Below are positions 23,105 to 35,699 of a DNA stretch of 64,000 bases, in pieces. The notes below the pieces were generated by a model. It saw only the letters and a program-made list of their open reading frames with translations. It searched no databases and was not told where the DNA came from. Positions within the stretch are counted from its first letter, which is position 1. Each line of letters begins with the position of its first letter. Location of the stretch: assembly GCA_037576195.1 (NCBI GenBank), contig CM075103.1:28108723-28172722 (forward strand), in the 5' to 3' direction. A program made the position numbers and the translations under genes. Source of the stretch: Phytoseiulus persimilis. Lineage: Eukaryota > Arthropoda > Arachnida > Mesostigmata > Phytoseiidae.

Positions 23105-24429
23105 GTTGACATCTCCTCGAGCATTATTGGTCGTGGAGGGCGTTCCCGCACCTTCTCGGGGGGTTTCACATAGACCGTATACCTGACGATGTACCTCCTG
23201 ATTTTTTGTTTAATCTGAAATGATCAGCGTGTGATTGTTCGAATAGTCATCGGAAATTAGAGGAAATTCGCATCATCAAATTGCTCAGAACGGAACAGGA
23301 GTTATCACGATTCAAGACCTGTAAAATACATTATTATAGATTGCAACAAACTTTTTCCAAACTTTTCAATTCGGAACGGTGTCAAGGGCTCGCTCCGGGA
23401 ATACTGTATCGAAGTTTTTCTCAGTAGACGTCTCCAGGAATCTCCTCGGTCTCTACGCCCACAAACCATCAAGTGGAATTCGAACGACCCGACTCATGCC
23501 GAAGTGTGCCCACACGCCCATATAGTGCATTTCCTGCAGGGATTCGCTTGGATTGCTCGTGTTGTGCATTCTAGAGGAATGAGTGACCTCCCGGTTGTCT
23601 GTCGATAACGAGATCGAACGGGTCATATGGATCAAGCTCGAGCAGTCGACATCTGATGTGACGCCCGGAAAAGAGGCTCGAACCTTTGACAAAAAACCGC
23701 TGCCCTGCTCAGTTAAAACTGACACCTGACGGAGAATACTTTGGAATCCTAATCCTCGGTCAGCAGATCTCTTTTCCGCTGCCGATCCGCTGCTGTTAGC
23801 AGCCCGCCAAGCAGCTCTTCGAAAATTGTGACCTCACATTCGCGTAGACTGAGTTCCGTAGGTACGGACCGTAGCCTTTCTTCATGAAGGGCGCGCGTTG
23901 CGACGTATTGTACCTTAGAGGCGAAAGCCACACGCTCAGCCTTCGCAACTTGAAACAACGCCTCTGACGCTGTGCGAAAAGCAGCTCGCTACCCGGCCAG
24001 TCGAAATCGCTGATATCATAGCCGCAAAGATTAGCGTCTGTGACTCAGCTGACGATGGGAGGAGTCGGCAGCCTCGCGAGCTGAGAATGTTTCGCGGAGG
24101 ATATTGGTGGACTCGGGTGAGCCAAGTCGTCGTCGGAGGCTTGGAAGTTCTGGCTTCCGATGTTTAAGATGTTTCTTCGACCAACATCGCAGCACGGCGG
24201 GAATAAATTCCGCATCAGGGAATTCCGATCGAAATTCCGTGGTTTTAGCGACCGGAGCAACGGGAAGTTTTTGTATATGAGGTCTACTGGCATGAAACCG
24301 GATTCTTTTCAAGGGCAACGTACGGCGACAAACTCGGTTCCATAGTTAATGGACTCACAGTGTCTGTCCTATGATGGAACACGTATTTTTCGAGTCAAAA
24401 AGGGAGGGCGACTTGGTCCCGGGATATGT
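23105..24429. other. spacer between two inverted LINE ends, no gene seen
   Basis: The spacer of 1.3 kb contains only conflicting frames under 100 codons. I see no target-site match that would tell which LINE arrived first. Confidence 0.4.
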
Positions 24430-25350
24430 CGATTGATTGATTGGTTTATCAACCATTTCTTGCCCATATACATTTCGTTATATGTCAGAAACCCCGTGCG
24501 CGGGAACTAGTACACTCTGCTGGTTAGGATTGTGTTAGTCGTTGATCTTGCAGAGCGTGGGATGTGTTCTTCCGTTGCTCTCTTCCATCTTTCAAGACTC
24601 CGTTCGGTCCGCTCTTCTGCAGATCTCCGCTTCATTCCGCTGTTCTTCCTTGCACTCCATTATCACGTGTTCTAATGACTCCGTGTGATGTCCGCATAGC
24701 ACACATTCACCATCGCCTCCTTCGAATCTTGCTCTGAAGGAGTTGGTGTTGAGGAAGCCCGCTGTTGCACTCGCAATTCCATCCTTTTACGTGTGACGGC
24801 TGACGCTTCCAGGACTGAGTTGCAGTATGTCAACGCGGGCACGCACGTTGCCTTCCATTGTATCTTGGTCGTCTCAAACCTATTAAACTCCCACAGCGAT
24901 TTGGCGTACATTTGTCTAAGCGTTTTTGTGGCTTTCTCTTTCCATAGCTTCTCTTGTTTGGCTAGGTAGTTCCTGTCATTGCTTAGCAGGATCCCAAGAT
25001 ACTTGTATGACTTCGCCCTATCGCTTATCCCTGAATTTCAAGCCCGGGGTTCACGCCGCTTCCCGGCTCGTTGAAGTCAATGATTGCTGATTTCTTGAGT
25101 CGAATACCAGGTTCAGCTACTTACCCACTTCAGTGGTGATCTGTGGCAACTTTTCCAACTGGGTCCCTGTGTGAGACATCAGGATTAAATCGTCGGCATA
25201 AAGTATCCCCGGGATTACTTTTGCTCTATTTTCCAACCCCTCAAATATGTTTTTAGAGGTCTTGCACTGAACTCCACTCAAAATCGTTTCATGGCCGTGC
25301 CAAAGGGTTTCTGGAACGAAAGATTGAGGCCACGCCACGCGCCGTATCAC
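24430..25350 (-). mobile_element. LINE 3' portion with reverse transcriptase core, inverted copy
   Basis: Minus strand, 5' to 3': VIPGILYADDLILMSHTGTQ contains the YADD catalytic box of reverse transcriptase. It is followed in other frames by SYKYLGILLSNDRNYLAKQE, LRQMYAKSLWEFNRF and MELRVQQRASSTPTPSEQD, then the tail ECKEEQRNEAEICRR. The 3' UTR and a gatt/aatc tail end at about 24432. Frames are broken several times, so it is dead and 5' truncated near 25.3 kb. The tail matches the copy at 22.4-23.1 kb, so both belong to one family. Confidence 0.85.
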
Positions 25351-25439
25351 AGCTCAAACGTACTGTACGAGCTCATCTTCCTCCGGCGACGGCTTGCCCT
25401 GAGCAACTATGAGTCAACCATGTTCTCTTGGCCGCGAGC

Positions 25440-25687
25440 GAACCCCATATATTTGAGACGCGCTATTGAAACCTGTCTGGTCCAGGTCGCATCAGCTTCA
25501 GCCAATGGACTTTCGAGCGATGCCATAATTCAAGAAGAAGTTCAGCCTTCCAGCACCAGCGTCAGCCTTGCGGCGAAGCGACTAAAATTTACACTAGCAC
25601 GGCCGCAACCCCGAATTCTGAGCGAGAAGAAGATAATTCCCGGCAGCATTTCGAGCAAGAGATTCGTTTATATGCTGGTGGACCTGT
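25440..25687 (+). other. possible exon, unidentified
   Basis: The plus frame reads YLRRAIETCLVQVASASANG and AAKRLKFTLARPQPR and reaches KRFVYMLVD at a consensus donor (gacct/gtgagt). It overlaps no LINE sequence beyond its first part. No partner exon was found. Confidence 0.2.
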
Positions 25688-25689
25688 GA

Positions 25690-26320
25690 GTTTTCTGAGT
25701 CATCGCAACCCACTCATTTATTTTGAAGCTTCCGAGCTCGCGAATGTTCAAACTTTCAAGTGATTCACTACTCCGTGAACTTCCATCCTGGTCCTTCTGG
25801 ATGGCCCGTGTTTCAGCGGGAATAATCCGAGCTGCGCTTAGAGTCTCGTGGGACGAGAGACCTTGACTTTCCCGTGGACCGTATTGACCCGGGAATCCCC
25901 TCACGTGATTATTATCTATGCGCGAGAAGTCAAGGTCGTATGGAAGGAACATGCTGCGAATCTGAGTGGAAATTTCCACCGGGGGGCTCCCCTCTCAATG
26001 GAACCATCGGTCGATATGGTCTTGAGCGCTGCGTGAGAGAGAACGGAATGTACGACTGTCCTAACGGAACTCGAGCACGACTCTGGACAGTGAGACAGGA
26101 ACACACGAAAGAGGCGAGAACTGAGTGTCGTGCTCACATTATAACGGAGCGCATTTAGTATCGTCGCATTTGCATGAACGACTTTGAAAACAAGCGTCGA
26201 TTCAGAAGGACGGTTCACAGAGGATATCGATAGATCGATGGATGTGAACTGCATCGTGTCTCGGCCCTTCGGACGCTGCTCAAGTACATCGCAATTTCAA
26301 GCTCAGAGTCAGTTGATCTC
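25690..26320. other. 5' flank of a GR pseudogene; part of the duplicated unit
   Basis: Sequence near 26210-26270 (agaggatatcgatag, gaactgcatcgtgtctcgg) aligns with the flanks at 29.8 kb and 40.0 kb. Frames here (25874-26158 plus, 26254-25916 minus) are antisense to each other and unsupported. Confidence 0.4.
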
Positions 26321-26329
26321 TGTACGGTG

Positions 26330-28039
26330 GCTCAGCATGCAGTAGAACCTGGGATTCTCGGAATTCGGACTCGCAGCCCTTCGAATCCCGCTAATGAGAG
26401 ATGCCAGCAGGGCGAAACTCAGGACTCGGGGGCCCCCAGACGAGCTCTTGTCAAACCACAGGTAAAGGCGTTCCTCATGGAAAGCCAGCCTCCAGAATCC
26501 TGGCTCCAGAGAGCTCTTCCTGGCTTACGACTCCTTTGTGCGCATCCCATCATTTGGAACGGGGACAAGTTTGTGCCGTCGGAACGATTGCCGTGTGCAT
26601 ATTGTACGCTGTGGCCCTCAGCGCCTGGCAGTTGCTCATGTGGGATTCCAGCTCGACCCAGCTCCTGTTCAAGTTCGATCACAATCCAATAGAGTCCGAT
26701 ATGGGCGCATTCGTGGCGGTGCTGTCGTTCGGCGAATACATCATGGGCTCCGTCGTGACCGTTGCTTCGTGCGATGCCGAGCTCAGGTCGCGTGGCCTTC
26801 AACGAGCTCCACAGCTTCTGGTTGACGTATGTATCGCTTGCCCTCAAAACGGTTCTCCCACTTCACAGAACTCAAATTGCTGTGACACTTCGATCTATTC
26901 AGGTTTGGGCGACCGCGCCAGAAATGCTTTGTAGCTTCGCATTCCTGATATGGAGCCCGTGCTCAATGGCTCTCAGCCTGCACGAGTTGTTCCAGGTGCG
27001 GAGGTCGTTCCCGATCACAGATTTGGTTTTCGCGTCTCATCTCTCTAGTGTTCTCGGTTTCTTTTTTGTCTTGAATCTGGTCTCAGTAGCTCTGGTTCTG
27101 ATGATTTTCGCGTACGGAACAATCATCGAGTGCCTGCCCAATCATTGGACTCGCTCCGAACTGCATCCAATAAGGACTACGACGGGGGAACCTCTCTCGA
27201 CGTGAGTCCTGCAGAAGTCAGGCTCTGCTCTGATGTGTATTTCTATCGCAAACACGCAACTCGCTTTCTCAAAATTCCATCCCTCAGGAGACCCTCTCAA
27301 GTCTGGAAACGGTTACTCAGTTCTCTCATCAGCGGTTTCCCCATTGATTGCCACTGGTTCAATGGCGCTCGCTTGCCCACTGCTACAGCTCATGTCTTCT
27401 CAATACTGCACAGTCACCGGGGCGGCAGTGTTGCTCAATCCCTGATTCATGTGGGCTGGGAGCGTTCTTGTTTATTGCTTTAGCGCTGTCACAGTTTCTT
27501 GGAAGCAGGGTGAGTAGAACGTCCACGCAGACTACAGACTGGACATTAAATCTTGTGATACCTGCGGGAATCGATTCTGGCGGTCCACAGTGGAATCACT
27601 GCCCCAGACGGCTCCGAAGATAGATACGGAATCGCTCACTGACAGGATCTGACCCTGACGGAGGATAGCTCAATCGAGGGGACTGCGAAAACGAATCATT
27701 CCCAATTTTGAAGATTTCAGGCGCACGGCATTCGTTGCGGGAGCGTTTCTATTTGAATGAATTGTCACCTGTCATATTCCAAAGACTCAACTACAAACTT
27801 GAGAACCTCTCCCATCCTATTAGGGTCCTGGCCGTTTCAAATTCGACGCGAGGTTGCCCTATCAGTGAGTGTCATTTTCTCGGCGATTTGAATCTCGCAC
27901 GGAAACTTAGATAGAAACTGAAATAATGGACATTTCCATCCTCCCAGGTCATGATTTTCTCCTGAACTCCTACATGACATTTATCCAGTTCAAAGCAATC
28001 ATGGCCAGTCATTCAACCAATGGGACTCAAGTCCCATGA
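26330..28039 (+). pseudogene. gustatory receptor pseudogene, duplicated unit 1
   Basis: Five-exon GR plan on plus. Exon 1 keeps LRLLCAHPIIWNGDKFVPS and NPIESDMGAFVAV; one base is lost near 26765 and another near 26795 before RVAFNELHSFWL. Exon 1 ends at a good donor (gac/gtatgt, 26827). Exon 2 from 26903 starts FGRPRQK, then a shift moves to SFAFLIWSPCSMALSL and VALVLMIFAYGTI. Exon 3 from about 27292 needs two shifts to read SSAVSPLIATGSMALACPL and then SVAQSLIHVG. Exon 4 from about 27711 is readable (ARHSLRERFYLNELSP). Exon 5 has SYMTFIQFKAIM and TGA at 28037-28039. Total about five indels. It is closest to the copies at 30 and 40 kb. Confidence 0.85.
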
Positions 28040-28879
28040 AGCCGTTCTGTTGTGTCTTCGAGGGAGGGTAACGCTCGGGTAGGGGTTCCCACCCTCTCAG
28101 CTCCGGGAGTCTAGACAATTTGGAGCGGACGATAAGAAGTGAGTCTGCCGCGGTGGATGACGAACGGGTTCCGACTGGAAAGTTCACCTCAGTTAATCGT
28201 GCAGCTGATCTAGGGTCAGGAGTTCAGCGGTTTGCATTCAGCAATCATTCCCGGAAACGTCGATCCGCTCGAGAGGCTAATCATACTTCGATGCGTTCCG
28301 TGAATATCGTGAGCTCTTGGACGGACCGGCTTAACGGTCCTCTGTTTTTTTGCCGGCTGCGATGGGTTCACAGTCTATTGCAACCGTACCCGACTTGGAG
28401 CTCCTCAAATCTTGCAGAGCAACTCGTCCCAGTCGGTTGTCATCATGTCAAATCTGATTTTGAGTCGACGTCTGTCAATCATCTGAAGGCATCAGAGGTC
28501 AGAATCGTACCAAACCGAAGTCGCTTCTTCGCAGCAATAGACGATGATGACTACAGGTGCCCTCTGAGGATTCAACTTTTTCGCAAGCGAATGACGCCGA
28601 TAGCCAATAAGTCAATGTACTATCAGTCCATTCACTTCCAACGATGCGAAACGGTCCGATCGCGAGAGCGAATGACTTTCTGCTCACATAATTTCAGGCT
28701 TGTATGACTTCAACTATTCCACAAATTTACCGCAGCAGCCGGAAGCCAGGATCGCTCGCACGCCGGAATACGGCGATCGGAGTATCGTTGGAGTCTTTTC
28801 TTGGAAATCGAATTATTCCTTGATTATATTATCAACCCTTGATCAAATTATACCAATCCCATTGAACATCACAGCGTAC

Positions 28880-29300
28880 CCCCAACTTCGTTGAAAGTTC
28901 TGGTGGAAGTAGAAAACTGTTGGGATTCCTTACCCTCATGGGCAAACGACCATTGTAGGTTAGAGGGGGAGGCTGCGAGGAATAGGCCATCCCACAGAAA
29001 GCACCTGTGTCTCTGAACGATGGGGCGTCAGAGAACGGGTCGATGAAGCACAAATCGGGAGGAGGCGACTGCCTCAGCCCATGGTCGTTCACGGCTCAAG
29101 TCAGCGATCTCAGTGGCGCGATTCACGACGAGCACTCCGAAGTTTAGAAACTCATTTTCGCTGATGGCCAGGCTCCAGAACAGTTGCGAGCTCCCTCGGC
29201 TGTCTACAGCAACGTTCCAGAGGTTGTCGAAAAAGAAAAAATGCTCTTGAAGTCGATGTTCGACCACGAACGATATGTCTGTAATAACAATCTTATCTGT
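28880..29300 (-). CDS. coding-like exons of an unidentified gene or pseudogene
   Basis: Minus frame about 29290-29095 follows an acceptor (gttattacag) and reads ISFVVEHRLQEHFFFFDNLW, then VAVDSRGSSQLFWSLAISEN and FGVLVVNRATEIADL. A second frame, about 29075-28945, reads CFIDPFSDAPSFRDTGAFCG and ends PMR at a gtaagg donor. The two frames are offset with no room for a normal intron (24 bases), so one indel or a missed junction is implied. Composition and splice signals favour former or present coding. No family is recognised. Confidence 0.3.
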
Positions 29301-29559
29301 GTTGGTATTTATCTACCCTCATACGTGAATGACCATTCCACTCCAGCTGCGAGGGTCCCGATGGATATGAGAGGTTTCTCTCTGCCACTCCAGTGAGAGC
29401 TTCCGGTAGCAGTTGGTGAAGCTTGTCCTCGCAGAAGAAGGGCTTCCGCCTTGCGCAGGCGACCCAGTGTCTTCTCAATGATACGCTCCGTTGAACTCAG
29501 GGATTCTAAAGAAGACCATTTCCCTCTCGAGTGAGCGTTCTCTGTGTTTGTGAAGTACT

Positions 29560-29900
29560 TCTTTCATCTGGGAATTCATCCCAGCGGCTTGGGCAGTGCA
29601 GTAGGGATATGGGAAGCTGCGATACAGACCCATCTGAGCATGATCAAGGAGCGGTTCGAGCCGTGCACACAGTGAGTAACGGAATGAATGATGGCTACAG
29701 CGTTCATACTCAACTTGAAAGGGCCATTCCTAATCCCGCAACGTCGGATGGATGACACTCAAGAATGAGCGCTGCGTCGACGAAAGCGGCTATCAGAGGA
29801 AATTAGATGCATAATAAATCAATCAACGGGAACTGCATTGTGTATCGGCCTCGAACTCACTCTCCCTGCACCGCTCTTGTACGACACAAGCTCAACATTT
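29560..29900. repeat. 5' flank duplicated with the 40-kb receptor copy
   Basis: This tract (cttgggcagtg, gtgagtaacggaatgaatga, gaactgcattgtgtatcggc) aligns along its length with 39740-40060. Together with the related flank near 26.2 kb it shows that the receptor copies were duplicated as units including upstream DNA. Confidence 0.75.
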
Positions 29901-29935
29901 TTTTCTCCGTGAAACGCAAATTAGATCGATGACAG

Positions 29936-31520
29936 GTGGGTCGAGCCGGAGCAGAACCTGGAATGCTCGCAGCTCTGAGCCGCAGTGCTCGAGCGCTGCT
30001 CATACAAGAGTTCAGTATAACAACGGGGCTCTTCGAGTCACAAGATGCAGCCCCTGAACAAGCTTCGGTCAACCCGAAAGTCAAGCCGTTCCTTGAGGAA
30101 TATCAGCCTCCACGTATTCTCGGCTCGAAACAGTATTCGTAGCCTTGAGACTCCTCTGTGTGCACCGATCATACGGAACGGAGATAAATTGGTGCCGTCG
30201 GATCCCTTCCTGTTGCCTCCTGTACGCCAGCGCCCTCAACAGCCTCGGCTATGCTGTGATGACCGTATGGAATCTCATCACGCGCCAGACTCTATTCAAG
30301 TTCGGAGGCTATCCACTAGGTTCCGACATGGACACGTTCATGACCGCGCTTTCGGCTGGCACATATGCCACGGGCTCTCTCCCTGCTGCTTTCCTGCGAT
30401 GCGAGCGCGAATCGCAATAGCCTTGAATGAACTTCACAGCCGATGGGTCACGTCTAAATCGTTCTCTTCTCAAAACGGTTCTCCCGCTACTCTAAGCTCA
30501 CAACGCTGGAACATATGAGCTCCATCGTTTCAGGTCCGGGCGACCGCGCCAGAAGTCAGCTCTCTGAGCGTTCATCTACTTTTTAAGGAGCCCGTGCTCT
30601 ATAGCTCTCAGCTTATGCGAGATCTTACGATGCGCGATGAGGTCCCACCCACAGACCGCTATTCGCGTTGACTGTGGTGACGTTTTCAACTTTAGTTCGT
30701 CATCAATCTGGTCTCGGTAGTTTTATGATCTTCGTGTACGGAACACTCATCGGATGCCCACAGAGCTCAGTGGATTCGCTGCGTGTCGATTCGAAGGAGA
30801 CCGCTGCAGGGAGTCAGCTGTCTGGGTAAGTCGAGTTACCGCAAACACCGAACTCAGCCATGATTCGTGTACCTTCCGCAAACTCGACACTAAACGAAAT
30901 CCGATTCCCGTTGCATTACGTCCACTTGTCCGCTTCTGCAGCTCATGTTTTGCGTCATCCTGCAAGGTCGACAAGCGGGGAGTGTTGCTCAATCCGTGAT
31001 GTCTTGTGGGCTGGGAGCGTTGTTTTGTATAGCTTAGGTGCGTCTCACTTGCTTGCTATAAGGGTAAGTTCAACTTGGAGCGTCCCGCATAGACTCCAAA
31101 AAGGAGACGAGCCCTGCTCCCCATATCAGAGAACGATCTTGGCGGGACGGCTCGAGGCGGCTCCGTTGACGTTGACCGACGGAGTATCACGATGATCGGA
31201 AAATTCGCAGCCGTAATACGAATCATCCCCAACTTCAAAGGTTTCAGGAGCACGGCATTTACTGATGGAGCAGTTCAACTCGAAAGAGGTGTTGCCTGTC
31301 ACGTTCCGACAACTCGATTACAAACTCGAGAAGCTTCCCCACCCTGTCAGAGTTTTCACCGTTTTCAGATTCGATGTGAGGCTCGGCCTTTCTTTGAGTT
31401 CCTCCAATAGGAAGCGAGTCAAGTCTCCTTCTAGGAATATCGATTGGCGACCTCAGAAAATGTACTCACTCGCCCATCCTTTCAGATGATAATTTCTTCC
31501 TGACTTTACATGGCACGATT
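29936..31520 (+). pseudogene. gustatory receptor pseudogene, duplicated unit 2
   Basis: Plus-strand copy of the same five-exon GR. The N-terminal frame reads NPKVKPFLEEYQPPRILGSK and stops; the LCVH block survives only as RLLCVHRS-like sequence in a shifted frame, and the 30145-30420 frame breaks at LRCERESQ. Exon 1 ends at a non-consensus gtctaa. Exon 2 is heavily damaged around 30540-30830. Exon 3 near 30900-31065 shows shifted remnants. Exon 4 from about 31240 is well kept (GARHLLMEQFNSKEVLPVTF, HPVRVFTVFRFDVRLGLS). The last exon near 31487 has lost the MTFIQF frame (tgactttacatggcac). This is the most decayed of the three duplicated units. Confidence 0.8.
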
Positions 31521-32639
31521 TCGACTAAAATTGATGAGATTGGCCCTGGTCTCGTCGCACTGCAAAGTACCTGTGGTCTCGCAAGCGCCTGCGGGAAACT
31601 AAATGTTCGAAAATATTCCGATTTTCTCCTTTCGCAATCAAGCTTGTACTTATACATCTTCCATGTCTTATGCGAATATGATCGTGAATACCGCCACAGC
31701 TTTGTTCTATGCCAGTTCGGCATGGACTCCGAGCAGCCCAGAGGTTTGAGCGTTCTTTCAGATTCAAAAGATTGGGGCTCGGCCTCCGCACACCATCTGG
31801 TTCCTCGATTGATGAGGACGAGCTCCCAGAAGCTATTCCGGTTTTCCTCTCGCCTTATGAGCGGACTGATTCATTGAGTCCCCGCTCATTCGATCGAGAG
31901 CCGAACCGTCAGGCCACATGTCCATTCCAATTTGTACTGGTTATCCAATGAGCCTGTGACCTCAAACGTGAAGAAATTATCTCGAACCAGTTTCCTATCG
32001 AATTGGAATTCAGATGCGATTCCCGATCGAAATGAACTTTTTTCGGAAGCTCCAACTGTCGAGCTAATGTCGGATCACAATTCCGGGAGACACTAGTCGA
32101 AGGCCGTATCCATCGCTGTCGAGCGTGAACCTCTGCGTAAAGTCCCAAGAGCTTCATCGAGGACGAGATCGACCGGAACATGCACATAATGAGATTCCTT
32201 CGGGGGGAAAACGTGACGTGGAGAGAATACTGATCTTTAAGGCAGACCAAGTGATGGTTGATTTCTCAGTCGCGATTCCGGTGGACTTCCCGGCCGCTCA
32301 ATGCCCGTCTGTCCTGATGGACTGCGAGAGTCCGTCCAGCATTCGTCGAGAGGAGGGAGATCGGATTCGAGGATTATGAAGGGATTCTACTCTGCATAAA
32401 TTCCGTCAGCGGCTGCGAGCGAATCCGTTTGGATGGAACCCCTCCGATAGTTGCGAATTGCGCCCGTTTGGATAATTTCGGTTTCGACACTACATCAACT
32501 CATCCGAATTTCCGACTCGCGCAGTTTCGAGTTCGGAAGTGGATGATTATCAGCTTCCTGCCCTCGGGAATACTGACAGCAGCGCTCGACGTGCGTCCAT
32601 ATGGCGTGATGAGGCACCATGCCAACGACTCTCATGTCG
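31521..32639. other. 3' flank of duplicated unit 2; no independent gene
   Basis: 31530-31740 aligns with 41790-42050 downstream of the 40-kb receptor, including gcttgtacttatacatc against ggctgtacttatccatc. The remainder has only conflicting frames. Confidence 0.45.
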
Positions 32640-32770
32640 CTCTGCGGGATGAAAAAATCTATACATATAGGAATCCTGGGTCTGCTCGTTTGTTTGTCCT
32701 CAATGAACTCCTCCGGGAATTGATCGGATCGACGTGAAACTGACGGCATGTCGGTAGGGCGCTTCACGGG
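32640..32770. repeat. dispersed repeat, end fragment
   Basis: The tract cctgggtctgctcgtttgtt, caatgaactcctccgg and gatcggatcgacgtg matches 33955-34075 and, in inverse orientation and more diverged, 58930-59030. Confidence 0.65.
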
Positions 32771-32999
32771 GAAGGACAGAAGCCTACGGATCTCAAACAT
32801 GAGGTGCACCGCCCCGATACTGTGCTAGCCAGAATCAGCGGCCACTCCCGAAGGTCTCATGACACTATATGTGAGGCAACGTGTGCCTGTCAGCAGTGGA
32901 CTCCCGAAGGCAAGGGACGGGTCAGCAGCGTAAACGGCCGAGGGCCGGCTCGTATAAGGAGTGTGTCCTTTAAGTTGCAACATTTCGTGGCCTCCGTGT

Positions 33000-33480
33000 T
33001 TTGAGCTGTATTCCGGTCAAATTTTTTTTCGGTCGAAAGCTCTTGAAGAGGCGCATTTTTCATTTTCGAAAATCAGATCAGTGTTGCGTTTTCCAGAGCT
33101 CGTCGAAGTTTTTCCCTCAATTCAATCCATGGCCCCTAAAATAACCTACCAGGTGATGCCGATTCTCAACCGATTTTGGGAAATATGGAACGGAAAGATT
33201 CCTCTCGTCGTCAGCTACAAAACACTTGGTACGCGCTTTCCGGGAACGGGCGAATCGGGTGCGAACCGGAGAAACGGTATCCAAGACGAGATGCCCCTAA
33301 ATTGAGCCCTCCAGACCCCTGCCGACCTCTCCCGTGGGTAACCCCTCGAGGAAGCCGATCTCGTAAGTTTCACTGATGGCGAGAGCTTCTTATTCGAGCC
33401 ATTCCGATAACTTTTTTTCACTCAAAAATCACTGGGCGCTCATCTCATGTCCCTGCCTGAAAACGTGCCGACAACTCAGC
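33000..33480 (+). repeat. dispersed repeat family, copy 1
   Basis: It shares gagctcgtcgaagtttttcc, ccgattctcaaccgatt and tgatggc-containing segments with 34130-34460 (same strand) and with 37670-38290 (opposite strand). No protein is recognisable; it looks non-coding or completely decayed. Confidence 0.65.
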
Positions 33481-33949
33481 AGGAGACATGACAGCTTCGA
33501 CGAATAACAGCTCGGGAGAGTCGCGGGAAATCAGAATTTTCATTCGATCTAGGATCCGTTTGCCGCGATGACTTTCTCCAGCCGGCATCCACCCGAAGAC
33601 ATTGTGGATGGCGGGCGTGAACGCAACCGAGAGAGAGACCCGACCTCGTCGCGGCCGTGGAGAGGGTGATTGAAGACGCGCCGGATACTCCTATAGTAAT
33701 TCGGCCGCTCAATTTAACGTCAGCGAGAGACCGATTTGGAAAACGGTACATCACGACTTGGGTCGCCGGTCCTACAAGCTAGGGCCCGAAAGTTTTGCAC
33801 ATTTCCGAAATCATCCCCTCATTGCAAGCGATTGATCTCATACAAATCATGGAATGATTTCCTGCGGATGAGGACAGGATCCGACAGAAGCCAGCCACGG
33901 AAAAAACCACGGAGGCTACGAAAATGTTGCAGCTTAAGGAACACGCCGT

Positions 33950-34560
33950 GTATACTCAAAAACCCAGGGTCTGTTTGTTCGTTTGTATGTATGTTTGTTC
34001 CATTGCTTCATTCAATGAACTCCTCTGGGATTGATCGGATCGACATGGAACCAACGGCATGTTGTAGGGGGCTCACAATGAAGGACATAGGCCTCATTTA
34101 TACATCTTTATACAGGGCGTGTACTTAAGGCTGCAACATTTTTGTTGACTCCGTGTTTCGAGCTGTATTTCGGTAAATTGTATGCGATCCGGAAAATATC
34201 TCACTCTCAACCATCGATTCACAAATATTACGATTCCCAGAGCTTGTCGGAGTTTTCCTAAATTTAATGCATGGGCCTCAAAAGAACAGACCAGGAAATC
34301 GCCGATTCTCAACCGATTCCGAAAAATAAAAAAACGAGAAGATCCCTCCCGATCCCACCTGAAGAACGTTCCCAAGAACGCAGATCGGTCGCGAATTCGA
34401 GAAACGGTATTGAATACGCGTCGTCTGCTAGCGGTGGATGACGACGCATGCAGAGTTTGTGGGGTGAAGAGCGGATCTTCCAAGCTCGTTCATGTTGCGA
34501 AGTGTTTTGTCGTCGTCAAGAGGATAAAAACAACTCCGGACACTCGCTAGAATGCATCGC
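33950..34560 (+). repeat. dispersed repeat family, copy 2
   Basis: It starts with a gtttgttcgtttgtatgtatg run, continues caatgaactcctctggg and gattgatcggatcgacatgg, then cgccgattctcaaccgattc. Near 34430-34510 a plus frame reads CRVCGVKSGSSKLVHVAKCF, a cysteine-histidine pattern like LINE tails; I read it as possible retroelement origin, not as a gene. Confidence 0.6.
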
Positions 34561-35690
34561 GAGCGATTAGGGACATTACAGGCGATTGGGGGCATCAATC
34601 TCGAGGAGCCGCTACCAGCAGAGCTTACCCGGAACCCGTGTATAAGACTTCACGCGGATGAGGGCATTCGCAAGCCGAGGAGAGTAAACCCTGAGATCGA
34701 TCTCTACACGCATTATGCTGGGCAGTAACTTTCGGTGAATCATATGCCGAAAGGGGCTAACGATCTCGGAGGACTCCTTCAGGCGTCGCCACATTCTTGG
34801 AGAACAACCCGCAGATGAAGACACCACATCATTTGTCATGCGGGAAAGCCGAGGTGATCGCGGCAATGCCGGGTGATGCACTCCTGCACGGTCCAGGACA
34901 TCGCGACCAGAATCATCAAGCGTCTGGTGGAGCTAAAAGCAAAGCTAGGGGCACTCTCAGTGACGTGGTGCACTCTAGTGGAACCAACAAAAGTTTCCAG
35001 CATCACGGCTGTGAACACGGCGATACTATCCCCTCCGGAAATTAGGAACGCTCAGATCCAGGTGTTCGATTTCAGTCATCCTATCAGAAGACGAGCGAAA
35101 CCTGACCAACACGGAGGGCGACCTCCTAGAAGTACAGCATGGGAAACCATTTCAAACACATTGTACAAATGATTCCGGAGCCAGATCGTATCTATGCTCC
35201 GACTGACTGACCTGACATGGACGGAATCTCAAAAATGAGATGAGTTCTTGGCCCACTTGGCAGAAAGGATCCGAAGAAAAAGTCCAACAGCCCATCGACG
35301 CAAAAAAATAAGTCCTTGAAAACCACTTAAGGAAGTCGACAAAACGAATACCGAGACCTACGCCCGCTGCAAGTGCCCTTGACCACGCGGTAACGGGACT
35401 AGAGGAACAGCCCCATAGCAGTGGATCAGAAGCGAAGGGCAGAAAGGGGTACATCCACCAGCCCGAGGGAGCACCTCAATCCGAAACGAGGGAAGGGCTC
35501 TTAAGAATTCCGTCAAGCGTTTGGCCGCACCATGCGGTCCTCGTGAAAGAGGACCAATCTAGAGTGGCGTCTGTTCTCTCAAATGACAGGATTTAGGAAG
35601 TTCGAGATAGTGCACGACGACATTCCGCTGTTTGCCGACCGCTCAATCTGCGAGGCCGAATATGACCACTTTCACGTTCTGCAAGAGGTG
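34561..35690. other. no supportable gene
   Basis: Frames of 80-110 codons overlap on both strands without domain content. Some plus-strand pieces (about 35060-35450) could be very old retroelement gag sequence, but no motif confirms it. Confidence 0.3.
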
Positions 35691-35699
35691 GGGCCCCGT

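Noticed and set aside
25874-26158. Plus frame with a cysteine-containing pattern (CCESEW, CVRENGMYDC)
   Set aside because: Too few cysteines for a known domain, no signal peptide, and it lies in flank DNA homologous to non-coding flanks of the other receptor copies.
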